64,000 nt of DNA from Galeopsis tetrahit. Taxonomy: Eukaryota; Streptophyta; Magnoliopsida; Lamiales; Lamiaceae. Shown here piece by piece: positions 23,380 through 34,818 of the stretch (its first letter is position 1; each line of letters begins with the position of its first letter). The stretch covers positions 71,678,670-71,742,669 of the forward strand of contig OY776128.1 of NCBI GenBank assembly GCA_963675135.1, written 5' to 3'. The notes under the pieces are model-generated. The model worked only from the letters and a program-made list of their open reading frames with translations, made no database searches and was not told the origin of the DNA. Both the position numbers and the translations under genes were made by a program.

Positions 23380-25080
23380 GGCTCATAACAATATTGTTAA
23401 GCCCAATCTGAGGCATGGTATTTTATCTTTAGTTACTTCTGACATTGAGCCCAGAACTGTTTCTCAGGTTCTTCAGGACAGCCGCTGGCGTGATGCTATG
23501 TCCACTGAGTTCTCGGCTGTCCTCCACAACGGTACATGGGATCTTGTTCCTCCTACTGCTTATCAGAATGTTGTTGGGTGCAAGTGGGTGTTTCGTATAA
23601 AGCATAAACCAGATGGCACGATTGGCAAATTCAAAGCTCGTCTAGTGGCCAAGGGCTTCCATCAATGCCCTGGTGTTGATTACTTTGAGACCTTCAGCCC
23701 GGTTGTTAAGCCTACCACTGTTCGGATCATTCTTTCCTTAGCTGTTACTCGGGACTGGCCTCTTCAGCAATTTGATCTTAACAACGCCTTTCTTCATGGC
23801 ACCCTCCCTGACGAGGTATACATGGCCCAACCACCTGGTTTTTCAGACACCAACTTTCCCTCTTATGTCTGTAAACTCCGAGGGTTAGTTTGGATTGATG
23901 GATGGGATAATGTGGGATAAATTAACTCACCCCTCCTCAATGATTAATAATCCCACATATGCATGAAAAGTAGTACAAAATTGTCGGGCCTTGCATTAAT
24001 CCCGGGCCATAATCAATCAAACCAAATGTTTGATTAGTTGAGAATAAAAAGTCAATCAAACCTAATCCAACCTAATCAAACAAACCAAACTAGGCCCGAA
24101 AGTCTATTTATGGCCTTAAACAGGCTCCTCGTACGTGGTACAATGCACTCTGTGACTTTCTGTTCTCACTTGGGGTTATTCACACCGAGTCCGATGAATC
24201 CCTCTTTGTCTACAGTGTTAGTGACACTATTGCATACTTTCTGGTGTATGTGGATGATTTGATTCTTACTCGCAACAACACCTCATTTTTGTACACTGTT
24301 GTCCAGTCGCTTGCCTCGGCCTTTTCCATCAAAGACCTTGGCCCCTTGTCCTATTTTCTTGGAGTGGAAGTTATTCGCTCGTCATCATCTTGCACCTTAA
24401 TTCAGCGCAAGTACATCACAGATCTGCTTGGAAAGTAACGATGCCAAGCCGGTTCAGACGCCCCTTGCTTCGGGTGCCTCCCTATCCCTGCATGATGGTT
24501 CTGCCCCCGCCGATGTGACATCCTATCGCCAAACTCTTGGTAGCTTGCAATATCTCTTGTTCACTCGCCCCGACATTGCCTTTGATGTGAACAAACTGTC
24601 TCAATTCATGCATGCTCCCATTGAACTCCATTGGGGGGCGGTTAAACGCCTGCTTCGCTACCTCAATGGCACTCGCTCTCTCGGCATCACATTTCGGCGG
24701 GACTCGCCCATCTCTCTTCATTGTTTCACAGACGCTGACTGGGCTGGTAATTGTGATGATCGCACCTCCACTGGTGCCTATATTGTCTTCCTTTGTGCGA
24801 ACCCCATCTCTTTGTCGTCTCGGAAGCAACGATCCGTTGCTCGGTCATCCACTGAGGCCGAATACAGAGTTATTGTTGCCGCAGCAGCTGCTGCTGAAGT
24901 CCAATGGGTTAACTCTATTCTTTCTGAGCTTCATGTCACTGTGCCACCCACTCCAACTATTTACTGTGACAACATTGGTGCAAATTATTTATGTTCCAAC
25001 CATGTGTTCCACTCTCGGATGAAACACATATCCATCGACTATCACTATGTTCGTGATCTGGTTCAGAAGTCTCAACTCTG
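23380..25080 (+). pseudogene. Element D: reverse transcriptase and RNase H remnant
   Basis: RT reads GTWDLVPP, VGCKWVFRIK, KARLVAKGF and FDLNNAFLHG up to 23881, where a MITE interrupts it. RT resumes at 24098 with SIYGLKQAPRTWY and has YVDD at 24247-24258. After a stop at about 24438 the RNase H follows with FTDADWAG, SSTEAEYR and MKHISIDYHYVRDLV. A stop ends it at 25081, short of the usual DxLTK motif, which continues in the same frame beyond. Confidence 0.85.
23882..24097. mobile_element. Tourist/PIF-like MITE nested in element D
   Basis: A 216-bp insert splits the RT codons between CTCCGA and AAGTCT. Its ends form inexact inverted repeats: GGGTTAGTTTGGATTG on the left, and GGGCCTAGTTTGGTTTG as the reverse complement of the right. 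These resemble Tourist ends. The target duplication is not clear (only GA is shared). Confidence 0.7.
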
Positions 25081-25195
25081 AGTGTCTCATGTCTCGTCAG
25101 CTGACCAACTTGCTGATGCTCTCACCATGACCCTCACACGTCCTCGTCTCCATCTTCTTATGTCCAAGATTGGACTCACTAATAGTGTTCCATCT

Positions 25196-25203
25196 TGAGG
25201 GGG
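25196..25203 (+). promoter_or_regulatory. Polypurine tract of element D
   Basis: A purine run (tgagggggtg context) lies directly before the 3' LTR start TGTATTAGGG and would prime plus-strand synthesis. Confidence 0.75.
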
Positions 25204-25409
25204 TGTATTAGGGATATTATGTATTAGAGATTAGAGTTTACTATTGTATATCTTGACTTAAAGCCCATCCCTACTTCCTTGTATATCTTGGCCCACAAGT
25301 TAACCTAAAACTCATGTTTATAGTTTAACCTAAAAGCCCATTATGTAATCTTATATATACTCATTCTCATTGTTAATAAAATTATCATTCCATTCATACA
25401 TTCTCTACA
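25204..25409 (+). mobile_element. 3' LTR of element D (206 bp)
   Basis: It runs from TGTATTAGGGATATT to CATTCTCTACA and matches the 5' LTR except for small changes and the missing 29-bp duplication. The target duplication AATTC follows at 25410. Confidence 0.88.
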
Positions 25410-26651
25410 AATTCAATTTAGCCTTTTCACAGAAGTGTGACGTGCGTGTATCCGATGGAACAACTTTAATATTTTAAAGCTGAAAAAGTGATTACAGCTT
25501 TTGCAAAGTGAAGAAATGGATTACAGCTTTTGCAAAGTGAAAATGATGTGAGAGAGAGAATTGAAGGTGGGATCGATTGGCGTTCAAAAGTGATGAAATT
25601 TGATCATCACAAGAATTATACAAAAGTGTGTTGTTTTCTTTTGATAATTACTTGGATCCCCATTAAAGAATGTCCCTACTAATTTAATTTGAGATATATA
25701 AAATTAATTAATAGCTTTCCCACATTATATTTTATCAATATCTAGTTTGCTTAAAAATAATTCTTTTTTCTTTGTACAAATTTAATAGGTATACTTTCAC
25801 TTATAAAAAAAAAAAAGTACACTTTCATAATAAAAATATTTATTCTTTCATAACCCTAATACAACATTCTATAAAAATAATTTACATTCTTTAAAATTTG
25901 TAAAAGAAACTGTGCATATAAAGTTTGGATTGAGAAAGTAATACCGAATATAAAAATCGCAACATTCACCCCTGGTGTTACTAACTATGTCAATTTGCAC
26001 ACGTGTACATGAAAAATATTGTGGATCTCAATTAGATTGAATTGAAGAAAAAAAAAAACTTCCATTCACTAGTCTACAACTGGAAAATTTAAAAAAAGTT
26101 GTAAATATTCTAATTAATTGGATTTCCATCGTAATTTATTTAATTTTTTGAACTTCAAATATTATAAGAAGGAAATAATTGAGATTTCACAAATGGTCCT
26201 GTCATTTTGTCTGAATTCACAAAAGGTTCTGTAACTTTTTAGTTGATCAATTTTAGTCATTTTAGTCTCAATTTTGGTCCTTTGAGTCTAATTTCAATCC
26301 TATGATTCCATTTTTTATCGTTTTAATCCAATTTAATCATTCACACCAGAATAGAACATGTGTATTTTACACAATAATTTTTTTGGCATTTTTAACCCAT
26401 CATCTGATACATGCTATTTTGAATAGAAATAAGAGTGATATATTTAATATAAAAGTGTGATTATTCACTCTTTGATACAAAATCCAACTTCTCCCCACAA
26501 TTTAATAGGGTAAAATGCAAATATGGTCCAAAGAGAATCTCTGTTCACGAAAATGGTCCCATTTTGAGCAAAAATGGTCCCACGAGATTTTTCCGTAAAA
26601 AACTAACGGAATTGTTCATGTGAAGCACACACGCCGTTAAGGTAAAAAACG

Positions 26652-26741
26652 GGAAAATGCAGATTTGGTCCCAAGAGATCTGGAAAATGCATATTTGGTC
26701 CCAAAAGATCAGGAAAATGCAGATTTGGTCCCAAAAGATTC
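26652..26741. repeat. 30-bp tandem repeat, three copies, inside M2
   Basis: Three units beginning 'ggaaaatgcagatttggtcc' start at 26652, 26682 and 26712. Confidence 0.85.
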
Positions 26742-27533
26742 GTGTTGACGAAAATGGTCCCATTTTGTACAAAAAATGTCCCACGAGATTTTACCATCTA
26801 AAATAAAATCTCCAAATGTTCTATTTTAATCAAATGCTCCAAAATCACCTCTAATTTTAAAAAATCCCTAAAAAATTCTTCCCCAAATAAAACCACACAA
26901 ATCAAACTTGAAAATTTAGAAAAAATTCATGAAGGTAAAACACTCATTAAGCATTCCCAAATCGCAAACCCTCACTTAAATTCCTCAAATCGTAAACCCT
27001 CACTTAAACCCCCCAAATCAAAGCAGACAAACCACATTCACTGAAATTACACGTCAAATCGTTCTTGATTTTTTCTCATTTTATCTCAATTAATATTTCC
27101 TCTGTTGGAGCTGGTGGTGCTTGTTGGTGATCACCATGGGTTCGGGGTGTGGTATTGCTTGAACCGAAATTTTCAATTTTGAGATATATTATCAATTTTT
27201 TGAAAGGATAATTATTATGTTTGAGATGACATAATATGTAAAATGAATTTTTAAAAGAGCTTCCGATTTTCTGTCAATGATGGGGAGAAGAAAAGTGTTA
27301 ATGATAGATATATGAATACATTTTTTTTTGTATTTTAGTTTAAAATTTTGATGGAATTTGTAATTTTTAAATTGAATTCTTCAAAATTTACGTTTTAAAG
27401 ACTTTATGTGATATTTAAAAAAAATCTATATGGTGAATTTTTATGATTTTATAAATAAAAAAATAATATCTTTAAATTTTAATTATTCAAATTCTTGAAT
27501 TTAACATATTTTACCTAAAATATTAATTGGTTT

Positions 27534-27739
27534 TGACAGAATGATAATAATCACCGTGTAATTTACGGTGTATGATATTCTCATTAATATAGGTGAATTA
27601 TAACTTGTTGTACAAGAAAAGAATCTATATACAAGGAAAGAACTTGTTGTACAAGAAAAGAATCTATATACAAGGAAAGAACTTGTTGTACAAGAAAGGA
27701 ACCTAATCAATTTATTCATCAATCAAATCTTCTCTATTA
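27534..27739 (-). mobile_element. 3' LTR of element E
   Basis: This 206-bp repeat holds two full copies and a partial third copy of a 39-bp unit ('aagaacttgttgtacaag...'). The end of the pol frame runs 28 bases into it. Confidence 0.92.
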
Positions 27740-29142
27740 CCCCACCTCAAGCGAAGAGTCGGAATCGCATCGACACGAAGCTTGGATCGAAGCAGTTCAA
27801 AATTTGGCCGGGGTAAACTCTTTGTAAAAATGTCCGCAATTTGGAGATGAGAGGGAACAAAGCGTGTCTCCAAATGTCCATTTGCTACAAGTTCGCGAAT
27901 GAAGTGACAGTCTATGTCAATGTGTTTAGCACGCTTGTGAGCAATTGGATTCTGACTCAAAAATAGGGCACTCTTGTTGTCACATAAGAGTAGCGAACGA
28001 GAAGAAGGAAGTGCATGAAGCTCCTTAAGTAAATGGGAAAGCCAAACCATTTCTTGAGCAGTGTTTGCTAGTGCACGATATTCAGACTCACAACTGGAGC
28101 GAGCAACTGTAGGTTGTTTCTTTGCACTCCAAGAAACCAGATTGCCGCCTAGAAAGATGGAGTAACCATAGGTGGAACGACGTGTGTCCACACAGCGGGC
28201 CCAGTCGGCGTCAGAGTAGCCAACAATGTTGTAGTCTGAAGAGGGCGAGAAGGATAGCCCATGATGAATAGTCCCTTTAACGTATCGAAGGATCCGTTTA
28301 ACAGCCAAGAAGTGATCCGTTGTGGGTGAATGAAGAAATTGGCTAACGTGATTAACGGCATAGGACAGATCCGGGCGAGTGATGGTGAGATATTGTAGAG
28401 CACCCACCAAAGATCGATAAAGTGTAGGATCCTTGAACGATTCACCTGAACTGACCAGAGAGTCACCTGCAACCAGTGGAGTAGAGACCGGCTTGCAATC
28501 GAGCATTTCAGCTCGTGTGAGAATATCATACGCATACTTTGCTTGGCCAAGGAAAAGGCCAGAAGGATGATGAGTAATCTCAAGACCAAGGAAGTAATTG
28601 AGACGACCAAGATCAGTGACAGCGAACTCGTTGTTGACACGAACAATGAACTTTTGTAAAGCAGCAGAGTTGCTTCCTGTAACAATAATATCATCAACGT
28701 AGAGTAATAAAAAAATGGTACAAGAGGAACTATGAAAGAAAAATAAAGAGGTGTCAGAACGAGAACGAGTGAATCCTAAGGAGAATAAAAAAACACTAAA
28801 TCTATCAAACCAAGCACGTGGAGCCTGGCGGAGGCCATAAAGAGACTTCTTCAACCTGCAAACATGATTAGGAAAACGAGGATCAGTAAAACCAGGAGGT
28901 TGTGACATAAATACAGGTTTAGGAAGTACGCCATGCAGAAAGGCGTTTTTCACATCTAGTTGATGCAAAGGCCAAGAGCGCTGCACAGCCAAAGACAGTA
29001 TGACACGAACAGTGGCAGCACGAACAACAGGACTAAAGGTGTGCGAGAAGTCAAAACCTGGAATTTGAGAGAACCCTTGAGCAACTAAGCGAGCTTTATA
29101 TCGCTCAATGGATCCATCAGATTTGTACTTAGTACGAAAAAC
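27712..29142 (-). pseudogene. Element E: RT and RNase H half of gag-pol
   Basis: This continues the gag-pol frame after the stop at 29143-29145. The RT reads FSHTFSPVV, LDVKNAFLHG, KSLYGLRQAPRAW and YVDD (about 28691-28702). RNase H reads YSDADWARC, SSCESEYRAL, LCDNKSALFLSQNP and AKHIDIDCHFIREL, and ends with DIFTKSLPRPNF. There is no stop or frameshift in this part, about 476 codons. The active-site residues recognisable by eye are present. Confidence 0.88.
27740..27752 (-). promoter_or_regulatory. Polypurine tract of element E
   Basis: On the minus strand CGCTTGAGGTGGGG directly precedes the 3' LTR. It lies within the end of the coding frame. Confidence 0.75.
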
Positions 29143-31980
29143 TCATTTAGAACCAACAATGTTGACAGAAGGCGGACGAGGGACAAGATCCCATGTCTGA
29201 TTAGAATGTAAAGCCTCCATTTCGTCACGCATGGCAGAATGCCAATGTGGAAGCTTTAAGGCAGATTTGAACCCTCGAGGTTCTGTGGAGACAGACAGGG
29301 AATGTAGCAGCTTAGTGGTAGCAATATCAACCGAATATTTGGGTTTAAAGATACCGGATTTGGCACGGGTTTGCATGGGATGAAGTGAAACGGATGGAGC
29401 GGGTGGAGGACTAGCCGGAGGAACGGGAACCGTGGAAGGAGAGCCATGACCAGCAGGGTCGGTGGGTGCGGGTATGGCAGGATCAGGCACTGGAACCTGA
29501 ATCGGGTCGGGAACAACGGGATGGAGTATTGGCGTTGGCTCATGAGATGAATCAACAGGGCAGAGCGTGCAAACCTCAGTAGGAGAAGAACACGCATGTG
29601 ACGATGAAGGAGGATCGTGCGGAACAGATCGTGAATAGGCAGGACTCGAGATTGTCGATCGAGAAACCTGAGGATCCAAAACACAAGAAAAGTCCAAGTC
29701 AGTATGAGATGTAGACAAAGTATTAGAAGAGAAAGGAAATAGAGTCTCATCGAATTGAGCATGACGAGTAATGTAAGTGCGCGAAGAAACAGGATCGTAG
29801 CACCGAAAACCCTTGTGAATACTGCTATAGCCAAGAAAAATGCAAGGATGACTACGAGGAGCCAACTTATGAGGAGCATAATCACGGAGATACGGAAACA
29901 CACGACAACCAAAAACTTTAAAATTGCTATATGAAGAAGGAGAGTGGAATAAAAGCTCATATGGTGACTTATTGTTAAGAACAGGAGATGGAAGCCTATT
30001 AATAATGTAGACAGCGGTAGAGAAGGCATCAACCCAAAAAGGAAGAGGGGTATGAGAGTGAAACAAAAGTGATAAACCAGTTTCAGTTATGTGACGATGT
30101 TTTCTCTCAGCTCGACCATTTTGTTGAGGAGTGTAAGGACAAGAAAATCTATGTAAGATACCAAATGAATTAAAAAAATCACGGACACGATGGTTGGTAA
30201 ATTCAGTACCACCATCACTCTGAAAAATTTTAATGGATGAGTTAAATTGAGTGGAAACGAAAGTATTAAATTGTTTGAGAGCATAAAAAAACTCAGACTT
30301 TGCGCGTAAGGGATAAATCCACGAGAAACGAGAAAAATCATCCACAAATAAAGCATAATATCTGAAACCATCGACAGACAAAACAGGAGAAGGACCCCAT
30401 AAATCACAGTGTATAAGATCTAAAACATGTAAAACACGTTTATCGTTTAAATCAAACGGTAACCTTTTACTCTTAGCCAATTGGCAAGAAGTACAAGGTG
30501 ACGGCTTAGGCAAAACAGAAGTAACACTCAAATGGCCTAAAGTTTTTAACAACTGAATAACAGAAATAGAAGCATGTCCCAAACGGGAGTGCCACAACTC
30601 AAAAGAAGACTTCAATAGACTAGAATTTAAAGCAGCAACCAGGGCAGATGTGCCCTGCTCTAGAATGTAAAGGCCATCCTTACATGTCCCTCGAGCGAGG
30701 ATTTTCTTTGACAACCGAGTCTGAACCACAAAAGAGTTGTTAGAGAACATAACATCAACAGGCAAATCATTGGTTAACTTGCTAATAGATAATAAATTTT
30801 TAGTAATATGAGGTACTACTAAAACATCTAACAAGGGCAAGGTATTAATAACACGAGAACCAATATGCGAAATGGGAAGAGAGTCACCATTACCGACGAT
30901 GACTGAACCATTACCAGAATAGGGTTCAAAGGAATCCAGAGCAGTGGAGGAGGACGTCATATGAGCCGAGGCACCAGTGTCAACATACCAATCTGATACA
31001 GATGAGGGATTGACGGTACACTGAGTTTGAAACGCCTGGGCAATGTTTGCAGATCTGGACTGGGAATCATGAAAATTATAATCCCGAGAGAACCTGTTCG
31101 GGCAATTAGTGGCGTAATGAGCATCGCAACAGATTTGGCAGCGAGGCACACGCTTAGTACCGCCACCTTGGGGACGGCCACCACTGTTGGAGGTATGGCC
31201 ACCATCGCGACCACCCTGACCACGACCACCGTCGCGGACCTGATTCGAAGTACGATTACCGGAAGACGACGAGCGATGACCTGAGCGATTAGCGTAAAAG
31301 GCAGCAGTAGGCGGCTGAGCGTCAGAAGCTTCCATAGCTTTCTCGCGTAACTCATGATCTCTGGCCTGAGACAACAGATCACGAAAGGAGGGTAAGGGGG
31401 CGATGGCTAGGCGAACCTCAGTGAACGCTCGAAATTGCGGGCCAAGTCCGCGAAGGAACCATCGAGCCTTGTCCGCATCAGAAACTGAGTGGCCGATTGC
31501 AGCAAGCTGGTGACAGAGATTAGTAAACTTCCTATTGAACTCGACGACGGAAAGCGAACCACGACGGAGGAATTGTAGTTCATCCCGGAGTTGTTGAGCG
31601 TGGGATGGGGAGGAGGGATTGAATGCGGCCTCTAGGGCAAGCCAAACATCACGAGCCTTAGAGAGGCCAACGACTTCAGACATAGCTTCTTCCGTGAGAG
31701 AGGATAGAAGCAGGCAAAGGACACGATCGTGGCGTTTGCGCCAGAGAAGATAGGCTGGGTTGGGTTCGTCCTTGTCTTCGGACGACTTAATCATAGGTTC
31801 GGGCTCGGGACCAGAACCGTCGACAAAGGTTGCGAGATTATCACATCGAAGCATTGGAAGAACTTGACTCTTCCAAAGAAGGTAGTTTGATGAAGAGAGG
31901 CGGATCGTAACCATGTGAATCAGAGTGGCAAGGGGAATGTGATCGAGATCCTTAGGTGTTGCTGGAACAATATCCGACAT
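29143..31980 (-). pseudogene. Element E: gag, protease, integrase and start of RT
   Basis: 945 codons follow an ATG about 70 bases inside the primer-binding site. The copia gag starts IPLATLIHMVTIRLSSSNYLLW. A glycine/arginine-rich linker leads to a zinc knuckle CQICCDAHYATNC, whose C-x2-C-x3-H spacing is one residue short of the usual CX2CX4HX4C. Then come protease WYVDTGASAHMT, GAG-pre-integrase LWHSRLGHAS, integrase HCDLWGPSP, QSDGGTEF and YTPQQNGRAER, and a proline/serine-rich hinge. The frame stops with TGA at 29143-29145, at the position of a conserved tryptophan in the first RT block. A single G-to-A change explains the break, and the frame continues unchanged after it. Confidence 0.9.
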
Positions 31981-32048
31981 TGTGAAGGAGAAGAAGAAAC
32001 GGATGGGAAAGAAAAAAAAATTGGGCTAGGGTTTTCAGCACTTAATTT

Positions 32049-32058
32049 GCTGATACCA
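32049..32058 (-). promoter_or_regulatory. Primer-binding site of element E
   Basis: TGGTATCAGC on the minus strand abuts the 5' LTR and is the start of the copia initiator-tRNA site. Confidence 0.8.
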
Positions 32059-32264
32059 TGACAGAATGATAATAATCACCGTGTAATTTACGGTGTATGA
32101 TATTCTCATTAATATAGGTGAATTACAACTTGTTGTACAAGAAAAGAATCTATATACAAGGAAAGAACTTGTTGTACAAGAAAATAATCTATATACAAGG
32201 AAAGAACTTGTTGTACAAGAAAGGAACCTAATCAATTTATTCATCAATCAAATCTTCTCTATTA
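32059..32264 (-). mobile_element. 5' LTR of element E
   Basis: It is identical to the 3' LTR except for a T/C and a G/T difference. It has the same internal 39-bp repeats. Confidence 0.92.
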
Positions 32265-33312
32265 GGTTTGAATTTTTTTTTTGTTTTTTTAAATATTATA
32301 GATTTTCTATAAATTTTTTAATTTTTAAATTTGATATAAATTATTATAAATATTTTTTCAAATTTACATAAATTATTAAAAAAAATCTGCAATGTTTCAT
32401 TTTTTGCTTTGGGACCATTTTTGCAATATCACTTAACGGAAACCGTTAAGTATTTAACGGTTGGGACCATTTTTGCAAAAAATGGGACCAAAAAAGAATG
32501 TGGGACCAAAATTGTTTTTGAAAAATTCTCTTGGGACTAAACTTGCATTTTACCCCAATTTAATACAACCACTTTTAAATGTGAAATGTTTGTTGGTAAA
32601 TGTGAAATATATGTCGTAAATGTGAAATGTTTGTTTAATTTGTAAATGTCAAATGTACTAGAAAGAGATTGTACTACATTGTAGTGAGTAATCCCCAAAT
32701 GTACTAAAAAATGATTTCCCCTAAATATTTTGAACTTAATTTTATCATTTTTTTTATGTTTTATTTTACCAAATATTTATTTATAATCAAATCTATGATT
32801 TCGTGTGTTCATTTAAATTAAATAAAAAAGGGATATATCTAATACAAAATTAAAAAAAGACAAATTAATTTCAACAAAATAAATTAAAACATCAAATTCA
32901 ATTACGTATTAATATTACAAAATACATATGTATATATTTTAGTGTATATACACAATTATCATCTAAAATTCTCGTAAAACATTCTATTCCGGTGAGTAGG
33001 ATTGAAATTTGATTAAAATAACTGAAATTGGGACTAAAGGACCAAAATTGAGATAAAAAGACCAAGATTTAGACTAAAATGACTAAAATTGATAAAAAAA
33101 AATTACATGAATTTTGTGAATTTGGACAAAATTACGGGATCATTTGTGAATTTATCTCAATTCCATTTCTTGTAAATTAGACTTGTCATCGCTTTGTAAA
33201 TGTTATAAATAATTTTAGAATATCAAATCTTGTAATTTATACTCCACCAAGGGTTTATTTAGTTCTTAATTGTTACAATTAATTCTTTTAAAAAGGAAAA
33301 AAAAAAACATAG

Positions 33313-34277
33313 TCTGCATAAGTTCCAGAATATACTAAAGTAAAGTCAAATAGAAATACAACATATAGAGCGAACTGGTAGTTGTCACTAACAATTTTTT
33401 ATTTTTTTTTGAAAAAAACGTAGTTGTCACTACCAATATTTTTTTTTTTTTGAATAAAACGTAGTTGTCACTAACATTATTAAAGCGAGGTTAGAGCTTC
33501 CATTTATATAAGAATTTTTGAGTAAAAAAAAAAATGGAAAAAGGGGATTAAAGTGAAGCACTTTTAGGAGAAAGAAAAAAGCAATTAGGATAATTACGAT
33601 ATGTCTGTGGTTGTGAAAAGACTCTATCAATCAACTTGCTCGATCACTACTCGTATGTAAAATATTTAATTGCCCTTTAGTAAATAATAGGTACACTCCT
33701 CCTAAAATTTATATTCAAACTAATTCTAACTCTAGTTAAAGGAGCTGTCGCCCCCACCTTCGACCACCACAAACTTAAAAATTAAAAAAATATACATATT
33801 TTCGATAAACCATTGTTGTCGACAATATTTTATCGAAATAAAATTTAAAAAAAATCAATATTTTTGACCATTAATTGTTGAAAAAAAAAGAAAGAAAAAA
33901 AAACTACTATTGCCGAAGAAAAGAGGGAAAAAGAGAAGAAAATAAACTTATCGCGGCGGGAGCGCTAGCCGAATGGGGTGGGGTGTGCGGCGCCTGTTTC
34001 AAAGAGGAAAAGCAGTCGCTGGGAGAGGAAGGGTCGCAACGCCATGGGATGGACGAAGGGATGACGACGGTTAGAGGAATGAAGGAGGCGGAAAAAGTTG
34101 CAGGAGAAAAAAAAAATAGGGAGAAAGAGGGCGACACCTGGGCGGCGCTAGTTGGTGCCAGCGGGTTGGAGGGCTGGCGGATTTGGTGGTCAAGTCATGG
34201 GGAGGAAGAATGGGGAAGAAAAATAAATTAGGGTTTAGGGTATATGTATTAAAGTAAATTTTAGGGAGAAAATAGTA
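33313..34277. other. Intergenic stretch with short repeats and a GC-rich patch
   Basis: A unit of about 42-44 bp ('tagttgtcactaac' plus a T-run) occurs nearly three times at 33378-33480. A GC- and purine-rich patch at 33945-34200 has open frames of 118 codons (plus) and 76 codons (minus) of low complexity, without known motifs; I do not call a gene. Confidence 0.5.
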
Positions 34278-34530
34278 CTTCCTCCGTTCCACTATAAGTT
34301 TTCCACTTTTCTTTTATGGAGTTTTCCATTTTTTTTTTCATTTTTGGCATATAATTTTCTCTCTCTCAATCACATCATTTATACTTTACTTATTATTTTA
34401 TCATATTTCATCTCATAGTTATTTATTATTTTCTCTTCCACCATCACATCACTTGTACTACATCTATTATTTAATCATATTTCTTAATCAAAAAAAAAAA
34501 AAAAAAAAGGAAAAACTTATAATTTGGGGG
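34278..34530. mobile_element. Degenerate Stowaway-like MITE
   Basis: The left end CTTCCTCCGTTCCACTATAAG, after a TA, is typical of Stowaway-like ends. The right arm (ggaaaaacttataatttggggg) matches only part of it. The right boundary is approximate. Confidence 0.5.
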
Positions 34531-34818
34531 ATGCACATCTATGTTACGTGGGTCTAGATTTAACAAAGCTAGAGGGGTATATAACCCAAGCCTTGTTTTA
34601 AGTACTTATAAGCCCATTGAGAGTTGGGAATAAGTTGACTGGCCCGTGTGAATCCAGACCATCTCTTGATTCTGTTTTTTAAAAGAAAAAAATATATATA
34701 TTAGTAATATTTATATTATACGTTTAACATTTTTAATTTTAAATCTTGGGCTATTTTGTAGGCGTATGTTTATGGATGATAAACTTTAATTTATACGAAT
34801 TATACTAGTTGATGAATG
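34531..34818. other. Short intergenic stretch
   Basis: No gene or repeat boundary is recognised. The words 'tataacccaagcc' and 'cttataagcccattgagag' resemble LTR U3 sequence, but no LTR ends are seen. Confidence 0.4.

Larger units (their letters stand above)
21310..25409 (+). mobile_element. Copia element D, complete but decayed, 4.1 kb
   Basis: The element has two LTRs, an initiator-tRNA primer-binding site, gag-pol remnants in copia order and a polypurine tract. The 5-bp target duplication AATTC flanks it at 21305-21309 and 25410-25414. Its empty site is preserved in a duplicated block at 35709-35713, which confirms the boundaries. Many stops and frameshifts, a nested MITE and LTR differences show it is old. 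It looks like an Ale/Retrofit-type copia. Confidence 0.9.
27534..32264 (-). mobile_element. Copia element E (Ale/Retrofit-like), young, near complete, 4,731 bp
   Basis: The element has two 206-bp LTRs, a primer-binding site, one long gag-pol frame and a polypurine tract. It is flanked by the 5-bp target duplication GGTTT (27529-27533 and 32265-32269). The LTRs differ at only two positions, so insertion was recent. On the minus strand the ends are TAATAG...TGTCA rather than the usual TG...CA. It sits inside Mutator-like element M2. Confidence 0.93.
26508..32555. mobile_element. Mutator-like element M2, interrupted by copia E
   Basis: Terminal inverted repeats start GGGTAAAATGCAA on both ends and stay similar for more than 70 bp ('ggtcccattttgagcaaaaatgg' type, at 26550 and 32480). 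A 10-bp direct repeat CAATTTAATA flanks the element (26498-26507 and 32556-32565), close to the 9-11 bp of Mutator-like elements. Without the nested copia it is about 1.3 kb and codes for no transposase. M2 lies inside M1. Confidence 0.75.
26181..33158. mobile_element. Mutator-like/foldback element M1 (copy 1), interrupted
   Basis: The left end starts GAGATTTCACAAATGGTCC; the reverse complement of the right end starts GAGATAAATTCACAAATG. The arms share a long run of 'ttttagtcattttagtctcaa'-type sequence over about 190 bp. A 4-bp AATT flanks both ends; a longer target duplication is not seen. The same element stands uninterrupted at 36531-37439. There is no transposase frame. Confidence 0.65.
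25410..33312. repeat. Duplicated block, copy 1 (interrupted)
   Basis: The sequence at 25410-26455 and about 32720-33312 matches copy 2 at 35709-36797 and about 36845-37588 almost base for base by eye. Copy 1 is split by a nested Mutator-like element and copia E, and at its left by copia D. No gene lies in the shared part. Confidence 0.85.

Noticed and set aside
21616..23411. Numerous overlapping frames as host genes
   Set aside because: All fall inside copia D between its LTRs and show gag, protease and integrase motifs or are other frames of them.
26545..26797. Repetitive frames reading WDQICIF repeats (minus)
   Set aside because: They are translations of the 30-bp repeats and terminal arms of M2.
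33875..34231. 118-codon lysine/glutamate/glycine-rich frame
   Set aside because: Low-complexity purine-rich DNA with an equally long frame on the other strand; no motif or splice context.
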